Source: Pontibacterium granulatum
GTDB lineage: Bacteria > Pseudomonadota > Gammaproteobacteria > Pseudomonadales > Balneatricaceae
Direction of reading: 5' to 3'
Length of the DNA: 64,000 nt
NCBI RefSeq assembly: GCF_029961155.1
Contig: NZ_JASBRH010000008.1
Location: 1-64,000 of the forward strand
The notes beneath the pieces were generated by a model. The model was not told the origin of the DNA. It did no database searches and saw only the letters and a list, made by a program, of their open reading frames with translations. The position numbers and the translations under genes were made by a program. The first letter of the stretch is position 1. The number at the start of each line of letters is the position of its first letter. Below, piece after piece: positions 1 to 8,513 of the stretch.

Positions 1-119
1 CCAAAGGCCTCATCAGCACAACAAGGGATTGGCTCCTGCGCGAGCCGAAGAACAGCTTAATTTACTGTCCGGAATTAGTTGACCACTACAGATTGCCTTT
101 CATGGTTCTTACAGTTTGA
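1..119 (+). CDS. possible 3' end of an upstream gene
   Basis: Frame 3 is open from the window edge to a TGA at 117-119. It reads as a plausible protein tail of 38 residues, with segments such as DWLLREP and LIYCPELVDHYRLPF. It would overlap the TTG start of the next gene by about 40 bp. No family can be named from so short a piece, and an open frame of this length can arise by chance. Confidence 0.3.
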   Translation, partial: KGLISTTRDWLLREPKNSLIYCPELVDHYRLPFMVLTV

Positions 120-1167
120 TCATGAATTCAATGTACTCTTAGAGCGAAGTACGTCAGACGTACCTATCGCCGAATGTTCCGATGATGACCTTAAGATACG
201 GGCGGTGTGGCGCCAAGCCTTGTTAGAGGTATTGGATAAGCTCAGTTCTAAGAAGTCTTTTAAGGAATACCTCAAAGACTACTCAATAACCCACAGTCTG
301 GATATTCGCCCGGAGAAACTCGTTGGGATAAGGAAAGAGTTGGTTCAAGCCGCCCAGGCCATGGATACCAACCGCTTACTTGAGTTGTCGGCTGAGGTCG
401 AGGCATTCAAGACAGAGATTGAACCTGCGACTAAATCTTACCTGGAGGACGTTCTCGTTCTGGGGCGTGTTTCAAAGCAGGTGGAAGAGGTTCGGGTCTG
501 CCAAAATAAAGGGATTGAGCTGCATGTGAAACAGTTATCGGACGATGATGAGCGTTCAAATAGACTACAGATGTTGGATGCTGAGAACGCTCGTCTTGAG
601 GAGAAAGTTACAGACTTATGTGGCTTATTACACAAAGAACGTAGCCATAATCTGACTTTAAAACGCACCTTTGAGTTAGACAATGAGGAAAAGGGACTTT
701 CAGTTCAGAGTCCTTTGTATCGAGCCCTAAGTGAAAATGTAACGCTGCTCGATGTACTCGAAGTTCTGGATCAGCTGTTTCCAGGTACTGTCGTTGTGCT
801 CGATAGCGCGATGGAGAGCGCCGCCGAATCGTCTTACCAAAATGTACGTAAAGTCATTGATATGCTGTTGAAGCTTTGTGGTCCGTACTACCAGGCCATT
901 GTTGTAGATGGATGTCCGGATACTACGGCTAAAGATATTCTCGGAGCAAGTTACCGCGCCCAGGAATCAGAGACAACGCTTTCTATTGCAAAGCTGCGTG
1001 CGCAACGTGAGTTTAAGTTCGATGGAAAGGATGTTCTTTTCAAACAACATTTGACGCTTGGTGTGCGTCGTGATGAGAGGTCATGCATCCATGTCTACTT
1101 CAAGATTATCGACCGCAAGATGGTTATAGCGTATGTCGGAAAGCACTTGGAAACGTCGAGTTCATAG
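79..1167 (+). CDS. hypothetical protein with central coiled coil
   Basis: This is a 362-residue open frame that I do not recognise. The frame is closed by a TAG at 76-78 and the first usable start is TTG at 79; no ATG occurs before about residue 95, so the start is uncertain. Residues about 75-210 are charged and heptad-like, rich in E, K, L and Q, and suggest a coiled coil. The last 120 residues form a globular alpha/beta-looking domain that ends with the run IHVYFKI-DRKMVIAYVGKHL. This type of ending is reminiscent of small toxin-like or defence-associated folds, but that is a loose impression. Base composition is AT-richer than the genes from 11 kb onward, which fits recent acquisition. 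No operon partner is visible. Confidence 0.6.
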   Translation: MTTTDCLSWFLQFDHEFNVLLERSTSDVPIAECSDDDLKIRAVWRQALLEVLDKLSSKKSFKEYLKDYSITHSLDIRPEKLVGIRKELVQAAQAMDTNRLLELSAEVEAFKTEIEPATKSYLEDVLVLGRVSKQVEEVRVCQNKGIELHVKQLSDDDERSNRLQMLDAENARLEEKVTDLCGLLHKERSHNLTLKRTFELDNEEKGLSVQSPLYRALSENVTLLDVLEVLDQLFPGTVVVLDSAMESAAESSYQNVRKVIDMLLKLCGPYYQAIVVDGCPDTTAKDILGASYRAQESETTLSIAKLRAQREFKFDGKDVLFKQHLTLGVRRDERSCIHVYFKIIDRKMVIAYVGKHLETSSS

Positions 1168-1276
1168 TGCTACTTCAGGTTCTTGGTCAAAGCCTAACTT
1201 TCTAGACAGCTCATGGCTTCTCACAGTGCTACCTTTTGCGTTCATTAGGTCTGAGAGTTACGTATAGGTACCTTAG

Positions 1277-1314
1277 AAAAAGTCTTTAACCAACTGCTGC
1301 TGTTGGTTAAAGAC
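1277..1314 (-). terminator. orphan intrinsic terminator-like hairpin
   Basis: Arms GTCTTTAACCAAC (1282-1294) and GTTGGTTAAAGAC (1302-1314) pair perfectly around a 7-nt loop. Read on the minus strand, the hairpin is followed by five T residues, the usual form of a rho-independent terminator. No annotated minus-strand gene lies upstream of it, only the short open stretch at about 1380-1570. Confidence 0.5.
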
Positions 1315-1686
1315 ATTAACGCGGGAGCCTATGTAGTGAGAGCTCATAGCTTATTGATTATTAGTGGTCTTACTTAACGACTTTATTGTTTTCGCACACA
1401 GGCCTTTTTGCATCCCCTATTAAAACTCAGAGCCCTGAGTATCACCCTAAGAAAGCTGCTATGGATGTGGTTTTCCTGAGCTTTGTCGTAGCGCATTACG
1501 GGGATCGCCACGAGAATGTCGGCGGCAATAATCGGCCCCAAGCCAACGTCGAGTGATGAAATGGTTTTTTGTTAGGCCGCTACTTTTATCGATTATGCAA
1601 CTTTACCTTGTAAATTGAGTGCACTTCCCGTGCTCAGTCGTTCGACTCTTCATATTTTTAACCAATGAAATGCTAATGCAATTGAA

Positions 1687-1705
1687 TATGAGAAGGATTC
1701 GCATA
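1687..1705 (+). promoter_or_regulatory. putative Fur box before the TonB2 operon
   Basis: The core TGAGAAG-G-ATTCGCA (1689-1703) is a partial 7-1-7 dyad of the Fur type (TGATAAT-A-ATTATCA) in AT-rich surroundings. It lies about 150 bp before the first gene of the TonB2 operon. Position and content fit iron repression, but the match is imperfect. Confidence 0.45.
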
Positions 1706-1855
1706 TAATGTTTCAGATTCAACAGCCGCTTCAATAAGCTTTCCAGTTTGCACCGATGGCATCGAATAGGCATTAGTTAAGTCCTTGTTACTCGGTAGAT
1801 TATGTAACGGTTGTCAGAAAATCATTCTTACTCATTTGTCGTTTGTGAAGGATCC

Positions 1856-2632
1856 ATGAAACGATTTACCAAGGCTTTCCTTACCGCAAGTATGCTCGGG
1901 CTCGGGATTTCCGTGTCGGCAGTGCTACCCGCCAATCCGTTGACTAACAGCGAAAACAAAGCATCTGCATCTCATATGGCGGCGCAGAAATCTCAGTCTC
2001 GTATCGATCAATTGGATCTCGCTAACCGTGATGCGCGTACTAAGTACCTGAACAATGCACGCATGGCGGATGTGATTGAGGCATACAACCGACAGATGCA
2101 GTTGCTGGTTGCTTCCCAGGAAAGCGAATTGTCGGATCTGGAACTGCAGCTTAAATCGATTGAAGAGACAGATAAGACAGTACTACCGATGCTAAACAGC
2201 ATGGTTGATACGTTGCAGAAATTTGTGGCTGCGGACCTACCATTTCTTATCGAAGAGCGGACGCAGAGAATCGCCAAATTGAAGGCTGTGTTGTTGCGCG
2301 CTGATGTTAGTGTTGCAGAGAAGTACCGCCAGATTCTAGAAGCGTATGTGGTGGAGGTACAGTATGGCCGCACATTTGAAGCCTATAGCGGGCATCTGAC
2401 AGCGGATGCCAGCCGTCGTCAGGTGAACTTCCTGCGTTTGGGGCGCACCGCGCTGTATTTCCAGACACTGGGAGGACAAGAGAGCGGTATGTGGCTGCCG
2501 TCTGAGAATAGCTGGCAGGCGTTGACCGAAGAACAGAATCTGACTTTGCGCAGGGCAATACAGATTGCACAACAACAGCAAGTACCAAGTCTGATTAATC
2601 TGCCCCTACCGTTTCCGGAGGTGCGCTCATGA
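1856..2632 (+). CDS. DUF3450 family periplasmic protein
   Basis: A 258-residue protein taken to start at ATG 1856, preceded by an AGGA ribosome site; an in-frame TTG at 1811 has no such site. The N-terminus (MKRFTKAFLTASMLGLG...) is a signal peptide, and residues about 45-165 form a long coiled coil. The size, the coiled coil and the position directly before ttpC match the DUF3450 protein of Vibrio-type TonB2 loci. Its exact role is not settled; it probably works in the periplasm with the TtpC-ExbB-ExbD-TonB complex. The stop overlaps the ttpC start by 4 bp (ATGA), so the two are translationally coupled. Confidence 0.8.
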   Translation: MKRFTKAFLTASMLGLGISVSAVLPANPLTNSENKASASHMAAQKSQSRIDQLDLANRDARTKYLNNARMADVIEAYNRQMQLLVASQESELSDLELQLKSIEETDKTVLPMLNSMVDTLQKFVAADLPFLIEERTQRIAKLKAVLLRADVSVAEKYRQILEAYVVEVQYGRTFEAYSGHLTADASRRQVNFLRLGRTALYFQTLGGQESGMWLPSENSWQALTEEQNLTLRRAIQIAQQQQVPSLINLPLPFPEVRS

Positions 2633-3987
2633 TCAAACAGATGGTTATCGGGGGGCTTCTGGGTGCTGGCGCTGTGGTTGTTCAGGCAACAGAGGTACCA
2701 CACAATCTGGATGGACTTCTGCAAGAGGTGCGTCAGTTCAGTAGCGCCGATGAAGTAGTAAATCGGCAGCGAGAACAGCTGTTTGATGCGGATCTGAAAC
2801 AGCAGCAAGTGTTGCTGGCAAAAAGTGAACAGCGCTTGCAGGCAGCGGCAACGGAACAGGAGCGACTGAAGAACGCTTTTGATGCAAACGACCTGAAGCT
2901 GGCGGAGATGGAGTCTTTGATTCAGCAACGTGCCGGACAGCTGGGTGAGGTGTTTGGCGTTGTCAAAGAGGAGGCCGGCGAGCTGCGTTCTGTGTTGGAG
3001 GATTCACTGGCCAACGCCGAATATCCGGGGCGTGCTGACACTTTGGCATTCACGGATTCCAAGCGTGTACCTTCGTTACGAGAACTAGAAACACTTTGGT
3101 ACCAATTGCAGTTAGAGATGATGGCCTCCGGTCGAATCAGCCGCTTCAACGCACCAGTGGTGAACGACGATGGAAGCGTAACCGAGCAACCGGTGGTTCG
3201 TTTTGGCCTATTTTCTGCTGCAACCGAGCAGGGAGATTATCTGAGCTGGGATATACAGCAGCAAAGCCTGACCGTATTGCCAACCCAGCCTGATGGGGCG
3301 ATGCCGCAATTGCTCGCTTACCTGTCGGGTGCCAGCAACGAGATTCAAATAGACCCGACGCGTGGCCAACTATTTAGGCTGCTCGACCGGCAGCCAAAGT
3401 TATTCGAGCGTGTGCAGCAGGGCGGTGAAGTGGGTTACATGATTCTTGCTCTCGGGGCATTGGGGCTGTTGGTCGCGGTCTTGCAGATGTTGAATATGCT
3501 TTACAGCGAGGTGAAAGTGCGGGCTCAGCTGAATCGGGCCGATAGGCTAAGCCAAGATAACGCACTGGGCCGTGTCCTGCTGGCGGTAACCAAGCATAAC
3601 CTGACACAAGAACAGCGGGAGCTGAAAGTGGATGAAGCGATATTGCAGGAACTCCCGGGCATCGAACGCGGCCAGAGTTTTGTGAAATTGCTGGCAGCGG
3701 TGGCTCCTCTGTTGGGATTACTTGGAACCGTCATCGGCATGATTGCAACCTTTCAGAGCATCACGTTATACGGAACCAGCGATCCGAAGCTGATGGCTGG
3801 CGGAATATCACAGGCGCTGATTACAACCGTACTGGGGCTGGTCGTCGCGATTCCGCTGCTATTCTGCCACAGTTATCTTGCAGCGCGTGGTCGTCGAATG
3901 ACCCAAATCCTGCAGGAGAAGAGTCTAGGGCTTTTGGCGGATACGCAGCCGGCTCACATGGATGAGGTGTTTGAGCGTGCTGCCTGA
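2629..3987 (+). CDS. ttpC: TtpC-type MotA/TolQ/ExbB proton channel protein
   Basis: A 452-residue inner-membrane protein with a signal peptide, a long periplasmic coiled-coil region (about 30-120), further periplasmic sequence to about 260, and three hydrophobic segments in the C-terminal half. The segment around LLGLLGTVIGMIATFQ (about 365-380) is the MotA/TolQ/ExbB signature. TtpC proteins are extended ExbB-like subunits required by TonB2 systems of marine bacteria. It lies in the order DUF3450-ttpC-exbB-exbD-tonB-TPR. The start has a strong GGAGG site and overlaps the previous stop. Its 3' end overlaps the start of exbB by 11 bp. Confidence 0.9.
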   Translation: MIKQMVIGGLLGAGAVVVQATEVPHNLDGLLQEVRQFSSADEVVNRQREQLFDADLKQQQVLLAKSEQRLQAAATEQERLKNAFDANDLKLAEMESLIQQRAGQLGEVFGVVKEEAGELRSVLEDSLANAEYPGRADTLAFTDSKRVPSLRELETLWYQLQLEMMASGRISRFNAPVVNDDGSVTEQPVVRFGLFSAATEQGDYLSWDIQQQSLTVLPTQPDGAMPQLLAYLSGASNEIQIDPTRGQLFRLLDRQPKLFERVQQGGEVGYMILALGALGLLVAVLQMLNMLYSEVKVRAQLNRADRLSQDNALGRVLLAVTKHNLTQEQRELKVDEAILQELPGIERGQSFVKLLAAVAPLLGLLGTVIGMIATFQSITLYGTSDPKLMAGGISQALITTVLGLVVAIPLLFCHSYLAARGRRMTQILQEKSLGLLADTQPAHMDEVFERAA

Positions 3988-4507
3988 ATTGCCGGGGCTG
4001 CATGACTGGCTGTTTGCATTGGGACAGTTTTTCCACACTGGTGGTTGGGTACTGTACCCAATTCTGGTTGTCAGCTTTCTGATGTTCGCTCTCATATTGG
4101 AGCGTGTTATTTACTGCGTGGTCGTTTATCCAAGGCAGAAGACGTACACCGTTTCGGTGCTGGTGTCCGCGACACTGGCAGTAAAAAAACGCAGCCAGTT
4201 GTGTGATCTTGACCTTGCGCTCAAAAGCCAGTTTGCCCTGATCAAAACCCTGATTACGCTGTGTCCTCTCATCGGCTTGCTGGGTACGGTGACCGGTATG
4301 ATCCAGGTCTTTGATAGCCTGGCCCTTTACGGTACCGGCAATCCCCGACTGATGGCAGCGGGAGTTGCCAGTGCAACCTTTCCTACCATGAGTGGTATGG
4401 CAGTGGCTGTTGCGGGTCTACTGTTTCACAACCGGCTATCGCGCTGGTCTGAAGTTGAACGCCAAAAGCTACATCTTGTGCTGAACGAAAATCAAGGAGT
4501 GCGGTGA
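3977..4507 (+). CDS. exbB: ExbB-like proton channel subunit (TonB2 system)
   Basis: A short MotA/TolQ/ExbB protein of about 176 residues with three predicted membrane segments and the signature LCPLIGLLGTVTGMIQVF. It forms the proton channel that energises TonB together with ExbD. The GTG at 3977 is preferred because a GAGG motif sits about 9 nt upstream; ATG 3962 and TTG 3971 are in-frame alternatives with poorer spacing. It overlaps the end of ttpC, and its stop overlaps the exbD start (TGATG). Confidence 0.9.
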   Translation: MLPELPGLHDWLFALGQFFHTGGWVLYPILVVSFLMFALILERVIYCVVVYPRQKTYTVSVLVSATLAVKKRSQLCDLDLALKSQFALIKTLITLCPLIGLLGTVTGMIQVFDSLALYGTGNPRLMAAGVASATFPTMSGMAVAVAGLLFHNRLSRWSEVERQKLHLVLNENQGVR

Positions 4508-4914
4508 TGCGTCAGCGTTTGAATCTATCGCAACAGCAGGATGATGCAGAAATAAACATGACGCCAATGCTTGATGTCGTGTTCATTATGCTGATCTTTT
4601 TCATCGTCTCCACTTCCTTTGTGCGGGAATCGGGCATCGACGTGAATCGACCGAGTGCGCAGAGCAGCGATACGCAAAGCAAGAACGCCGTGCTGGTGGC
4701 AATTACGGCTGATGACGAGGTTTGGTTGGACCGTAAACCGTTGGATCTGCGCATGGTACGTCCGGCAATTGAGCGATTACGCAGTGATCAGGCAGAGATC
4801 AATGTTGTCGTGCAGGCCGATGAGGCATCCAGTACCGGGCAATTGGTGAAGTTGATTGACCAACTGCGCTTAGCAAAGGTTCAGTACACCGTGGCCACTC
4901 AGGTGGGCGAATAA
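4507..4914 (+). CDS. exbD: ExbD-like biopolymer transport protein (TonB2 system)
   Basis: A 135-residue ExbD/TolR protein. The N-terminal NMTPMLDVVFIMLIFFIV segment carries the conserved membrane Asp needed for proton movement, followed by a periplasmic domain. The start at ATG 4507 is supported by AAGGAG upstream and a TGATG junction with exbB; a GTG at 4504 is also in frame. It couples the proton gradient to TonB in complex with ExbB. Confidence 0.92.
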   Translation: MRQRLNLSQQQDDAEINMTPMLDVVFIMLIFFIVSTSFVRESGIDVNRPSAQSSDTQSKNAVLVAITADDEVWLDRKPLDLRMVRPAIERLRSDQAEINVVVQADEASSTGQLVKLIDQLRLAKVQYTVATQVGE

Positions 4915-4916
4915 GC

Positions 4917-5561
4917 ATGATGCGGTTGTTGGTTTCAGCGCCTCTGGCGTTGTGTCTGTCTCTACTGCTCTTTTATGGGCTTGCTCTGATGACCTCTGTG
5001 GGAGACAGGCAGGCTCTGTCTACAAGACAGAATCCCGCGCTGGATTTTCTGATGGTGCGGCAGGAGTCTGCGATTGAGGCACGTGAACGTGTGCTCCCGC
5101 CGGAGCCGGAAACGCTAATGCCGCAACAGGAGCCCGACATACCTCCGTTACAGCCGCAGACCACCACCCGTCTCAGTGTCGAGCTGCCTGATATGGCAGT
5201 GCCGGATATCAGTACGGGGATCGAGGTGAGTCTGTCACCATCACTTCACAACCTCTCTCTGGCCACGCAATCAATGCAGCTGAACACCAGTCCGACAGTG
5301 CTGAGCCAGATTCCACCACGCTATCCGCATCGCGCTTTACGCCGCCGTCAGGAAGGGCGAGTTGTTGTGGAGTTTATCATCACGGAGCAGGGCACCGTTA
5401 AGTCGGGGTCCGTGACGGTGGTGGAGTCCTCACCGCCGGGGGTCTTTGATCAAGCTGTAATGAGTGCCATTCAAGCTTGGCGTTTTGAGACTCGTACCGT
5501 CAATGGTCAAGCAGTGCCGTTCAGGGCGCGTCAGGAACTGGAATTCAGGCTGGAGAAATAG
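4917..5561 (+). CDS. tonB: TonB2-type energy transduction protein
   Basis: A 214-residue protein with one N-terminal membrane anchor, a Pro/Glu-rich periplasmic spacer (about 55-85, with repeated PE and PQ), and a C-terminal TonB domain from about residue 130. The domain motif PRYPHRALRRRQEGRVVVEF is followed by SSPPGVFDQAVMSAIQAWRF. It is shorter than E. coli TonB, as usual for TonB2. It transmits energy from TtpC-ExbB-ExbD to outer membrane receptors, presumably including the receptor at 15563-17671. It lies 2 nt after exbD. Confidence 0.92.
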   Translation: MMRLLVSAPLALCLSLLLFYGLALMTSVGDRQALSTRQNPALDFLMVRQESAIEARERVLPPEPETLMPQQEPDIPPLQPQTTTRLSVELPDMAVPDISTGIEVSLSPSLHNLSLATQSMQLNTSPTVLSQIPPRYPHRALRRRQEGRVVVEFIITEQGTVKSGSVTVVESSPPGVFDQAVMSAIQAWRFETRTVNGQAVPFRARQELEFRLEK

Positions 5562-5562
5562 G

Positions 5563-6750
5563 ATGCGTCACTTTCTGATTATTATTCTCCTGCTGCTAGC
5601 GTCACCTGTGAGTGTTGCCTCACAATTGCCGCAACGGGACTATCAGTTGCTTATGCAAGCTTCCGATCTCATCGGAGCTGAAAAATACGCTGAAGCATAC
5701 GCTCACCTTCTCTCGGTAAAAGAGAAGGTGAGTAGCACATATGCCCGCGCCCTGGTGTCCCATAATCTGGGGCAGGTGGAGGTAAAGCGTGAACGCTATA
5801 AGCAGGCTTTGGGGTATCTGGGTGAGGCTTATGCGCTTAATGTGTTGCCCAGAGGGCAACAAACTAGTCTGTTAAAAAGCCTGGCCCAGTTGAACTGTAT
5901 TGAGGAGCAGTGGGAGGATTGCATCGGGTATTTGAAGCAATGGATGCTTAAAATGCCGGATAACGTGAGTGGTGAAGATAACCTGTTGCTGGCGCAAGCC
6001 TATAGCCAAACTGAGCAGTGGAGTGAGGTTATAAGTCCGATATCCCGTGCGATTGATAGCCGTGAGGTCGCCCCGGAGAGCTGGCATCAACTGAAGGTCA
6101 TCGCTCACAGTCGCCAGTCTCATTGGCGCGCTGCGATTCGTGAACAAAAGCGGTTGATCAGTCGCTATGCAGATAGGCCGGGGCATTGGCGACAACTGGT
6201 GTCTCTGCACTTGCAGGCAAAGGATCACAAGGCAGCGCTTGCGGATCAACGCATAGCTTTTGAACGGGGAGTACTTCGAGAGCGCAATGATTATCATCTG
6301 TTGGCACAGATGATGTTGCGAGCACAGATACCCTATTTTGCGGGTCAAGTATTGGAGAAGGGGTTGGCGCGGGGCGTTTTAGAACCAGACGCCAAAACCT
6401 TGCGGCTACTGAGTCGCAGTTGGATCCAGGCTCGTGAGAGCACTAAAGCCGTTAACGCCTTGGAGTGGCTCAACGATGTGGCCCCAACCGAGCAGAGCCT
6501 GGCGCAATTGGCTCGCGCTCAGATTGACCTCCAGAAATGGTCAGCGGCACAGCATACTCTGCAAAGGGCGATAGAAAGCAGTCAGGGCGAACAGGGGCAG
6601 CTGCAGTTATTGTTGGGTATTACCAGGATAAAGCTCAAGCACTACGATAAGGCGCGTAAAGCCTTGGTTGTTGCAGCCAAAGATAAGCAGCTGAAAACGG
6701 CCGCAGAAGGCTGGGTTAGTTATCTTGATCAGATCAGCCCTCCAGCGTGA
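5563..6750 (+). CDS. tetratricopeptide-repeat protein of the TonB2 operon
   Basis: A 395-residue secreted protein. The ATG at 5563 lies one base after the tonB stop, with an AGG motif, and begins a clear signal peptide (MRHFLIIILLLLASPVSVA). The rest is helical with TPR-like units such as YAEAYAHLLSVKEK, RYKQALGYLGEAYAL and AAQHTLQRAIESSQG. Vibrio TonB2 loci end with a comparable TPR protein, thought to help the TonB2 complex in the periplasm. The gene closes the operon and converges on the ABC ATPase gene with 51 bp between stops; no clear terminator was found there. Confidence 0.85.
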   Translation: MRHFLIIILLLLASPVSVASQLPQRDYQLLMQASDLIGAEKYAEAYAHLLSVKEKVSSTYARALVSHNLGQVEVKRERYKQALGYLGEAYALNVLPRGQQTSLLKSLAQLNCIEEQWEDCIGYLKQWMLKMPDNVSGEDNLLLAQAYSQTEQWSEVISPISRAIDSREVAPESWHQLKVIAHSRQSHWRAAIREQKRLISRYADRPGHWRQLVSLHLQAKDHKAALADQRIAFERGVLRERNDYHLLAQMMLRAQIPYFAGQVLEKGLARGVLEPDAKTLRLLSRSWIQARESTKAVNALEWLNDVAPTEQSLAQLARAQIDLQKWSAAQHTLQRAIESSQGEQGQLQLLLGITRIKLKHYDKARKALVVAAKDKQLKTAAEGWVSYLDQISPPA

Positions 6751-6801
6751 GTTGACCATTTCCCACCGTGCTTCCCGGATAACCGCATAAGGATGCAGCT
6801 A

Positions 6802-7575
6802 TCAATTCAGTGCCACCAGTGTCGGACTGCCGGCTATCGGATCCCGGTGGATCTCCGCCGTAACATCAAATACGGAGCTTACCAGCTCTGACGTAAAAAT
6901 GTCGGCGGGTGAACCTTGGCGTTGCAGTTGGCCGTGCTTCAGCACTACCAATTCGTCGCAGTAACGACATGCCTGATTCAAATCATGCAACACCACCACA
7001 ATAGTTTTGCCGGCCTGATTCAGTTGGCGCATCATCTGTAACAACTCAATTTGGTGGCAGATATCCAGCCAGGTCGTGGGTTCATCGAGCAGTACCAGCT
7101 CCGTCTGCTGTGCCAGAATCATAGCGATCCAGGCACGCTGACGTTGTCCGCCTGAGAGGGCGGAGGCCGGCTGGTCGGCTAATTCGGTCAGACCAACGTG
7201 CTCTAGGGCATCTGAGACGATCTGCTCATCCTCGCCTGACAGTCGACCCCAGCGTCCACACCAAGGTGCCCGCCCGTAACTGACCAGGTCCCGAATACTT
7301 ATTCCCTCTGGTGTTATCGGAGACTGAGGCAAAAGAGCGAGATGTTGCGATACGGTGCGGCTATTCTGCAGGTGTATGTCTTCACCACGTAACCTCACCG
7401 TACCTCGTTCCGGTGTTAGCACACGAGCGATCGTTTTTAGCAAGGTAGACTTGCCGCAACCGTTCGGCCCGATTAGAGCGGTAATCTTGCCGGCACGGAT
7501 CTCCAGGTCGAGATTGTCGATCACAATTTGCTTGCCATAACTCAGGCGCAGGCCTTCAATGCTCAGATAACTCAT
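6802..7575 (-). CDS. ferric-siderophore ABC transporter ATPase (FecE/FhuC type)
   Basis: A 257-residue ABC ATPase. It shows Walker A GPNGCGKST (about 37-45), signature LSGGQRQRAWIAM (about 140-152), Walker B LVLLDEPTTWLD, and the switch His in VVLHDLNQ. This is the class that powers import of iron-siderophore and cobalamin. ATG 7575 is chosen because it overlaps the permease stop (TAATG) and has a GAGG site; a TTG two codons earlier is a weaker option. It is the last gene of a three-gene unit divergent from the binding protein at 9982. Confidence 0.92.
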   Translation of the reverse strand: MSYLSIEGLRLSYGKQIVIDNLDLEIRAGKITALIGPNGCGKSTLLKTIARVLTPERGTVRLRGEDIHLQNSRTVSQHLALLPQSPITPEGISIRDLVSYGRAPWCGRWGRLSGEDEQIVSDALEHVGLTELADQPASALSGGQRQRAWIAMILAQQTELVLLDEPTTWLDICHQIELLQMMRQLNQAGKTIVVVLHDLNQACRYCDELVVLKHGQLQRQGSPADIFTSELVSSVFDVTAEIHRDPIAGSPTLVALN

Positions 7576-8513
7576 TACCAACCTCGATATCGCAACATCA
7601 GGAACATAAAATACGGCGCGCCTATAACAGAGGTCAGGACTCCGGCGGGCAGCTCAATCGGTGGGGCCAGTGTGCGGGCAGCGATGTCTGCACAGAGCAA
7701 TAATGCGGCTCCCAGCAGGGCGGCGGTCGGTACCAGTAACAGGTGACGGCCACCGACCAGCAAACGTGCCAGGTGGGGAGCAACCAGGCCGATAAAGCTA
7801 ATTGCTCCACATACCGCCACACTGATGGCCGCTAAGGCGACTGCGGTGCTCAGCGCTAGCAGTCGCACTTGCCGTACCTCCGTGCCCAGGCAATGTGCGG
7901 TGTCGTCCCCCAATGCCAATAGGTCCAGCTTCCGACTTAGGGTCAATGCAAACGGTATCAGTACCAGAAAACACGGGAGAAGGAGCCAGACATGGGACCA
8001 GCCTCTGCCCCAAAGGCTCCCGGTGAGCCACACCAGAGCTGCATTGATCTGTTGTGGCTGGCTACTCAGGAGCCAGTCGACCAATGCGCCGAACCAGAAG
8101 CTGAGGGCGATTCCTACCAGTACGAGGCGCGACGGTGAAAGAGCATGATCACCTGTCAGCCACAGCAAGAGAAGCAGTGCCAACAGGCCTCCGATAATAG
8201 CTGCGGGGATTAGCCAGCCATACGCTAGTTGTGGAAACAGCAGCAGTGTCGTGGTTGCTGCCAGCCCGCTTCCGGCTGTAACACCGATCAGGTCCGGCGA
8301 GGCCAGTGGGTTACGTATCACGCCTTGGGTGAGCGCACCAGCAATGCCCAGAGCCGCTCCAGCCAGTATTGCTATCAGCACGCGTGATAGGCGTAACTCC
8401 TGTAGCACCCAGGTGCTCGTCATTGCCTGTTTCAGGTCCAGTGTACCCAACATGACACCTGCTATTGCCAACAGCAGCAATGCACCGGCAATTATTCCCA
8501 TACGTAGCGCCAT
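7575..8513 (-). CDS. FecCD-family iron-siderophore permease, second subunit
   Basis: A 312-residue polytopic membrane protein of the FecCD family, with about nine hydrophobic segments. Motifs include GAALGIAGALTQGVIRNPLA near the N-terminus and CGAISFIGLVAPHLARLL in the C-terminal half. It starts at ATG 8513, overlapping the stop of the upstream permease (TAATG), and has the same junction with the ATPase gene. It should form a heterodimer with the product of 8513-9511 and take ferric siderophore from the binding protein encoded at 9982. Confidence 0.9.
   Translation of the reverse strand: MALRMGIIAGALLLLAIAGVMLGTLDLKQAMTSTWVLQELRLSRVLIAILAGAALGIAGALTQGVIRNPLASPDLIGVTAGSGLAATTTLLLFPQLAYGWLIPAAIIGGLLALLLLLWLTGDHALSPSRLVLVGIALSFWFGALVDWLLSSQPQQINAALVWLTGSLWGRGWSHVWLLLPCFLVLIPFALTLSRKLDLLALGDDTAHCLGTEVRQVRLLALSTAVALAAISVAVCGAISFIGLVAPHLARLLVGGRHLLLVPTAALLGAALLLCADIAARTLAPPIELPAGVLTSVIGAPYFMFLMLRYRGW

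Larger units (their letters stand above)
1168..1855. other. gene-poor region upstream of the TonB2 operon
   Basis: About 690 bases without a convincing gene. It contains a perfect 13-bp inverted repeat (1282-1314), a short minus-strand open stretch of about 60 codons (about 1570 down to 1380) that ends just before that hairpin, and a Fur-box-like site near 1690. The short open stretch has no recognisable family. Confidence 0.5.

Noticed and set aside
1380-1575. Short minus-strand gene or transposase remnant of about 60 codons
   Set aside because: No start with a ribosome site and no recognisable family; only its closeness to an orphan terminator makes it notable.
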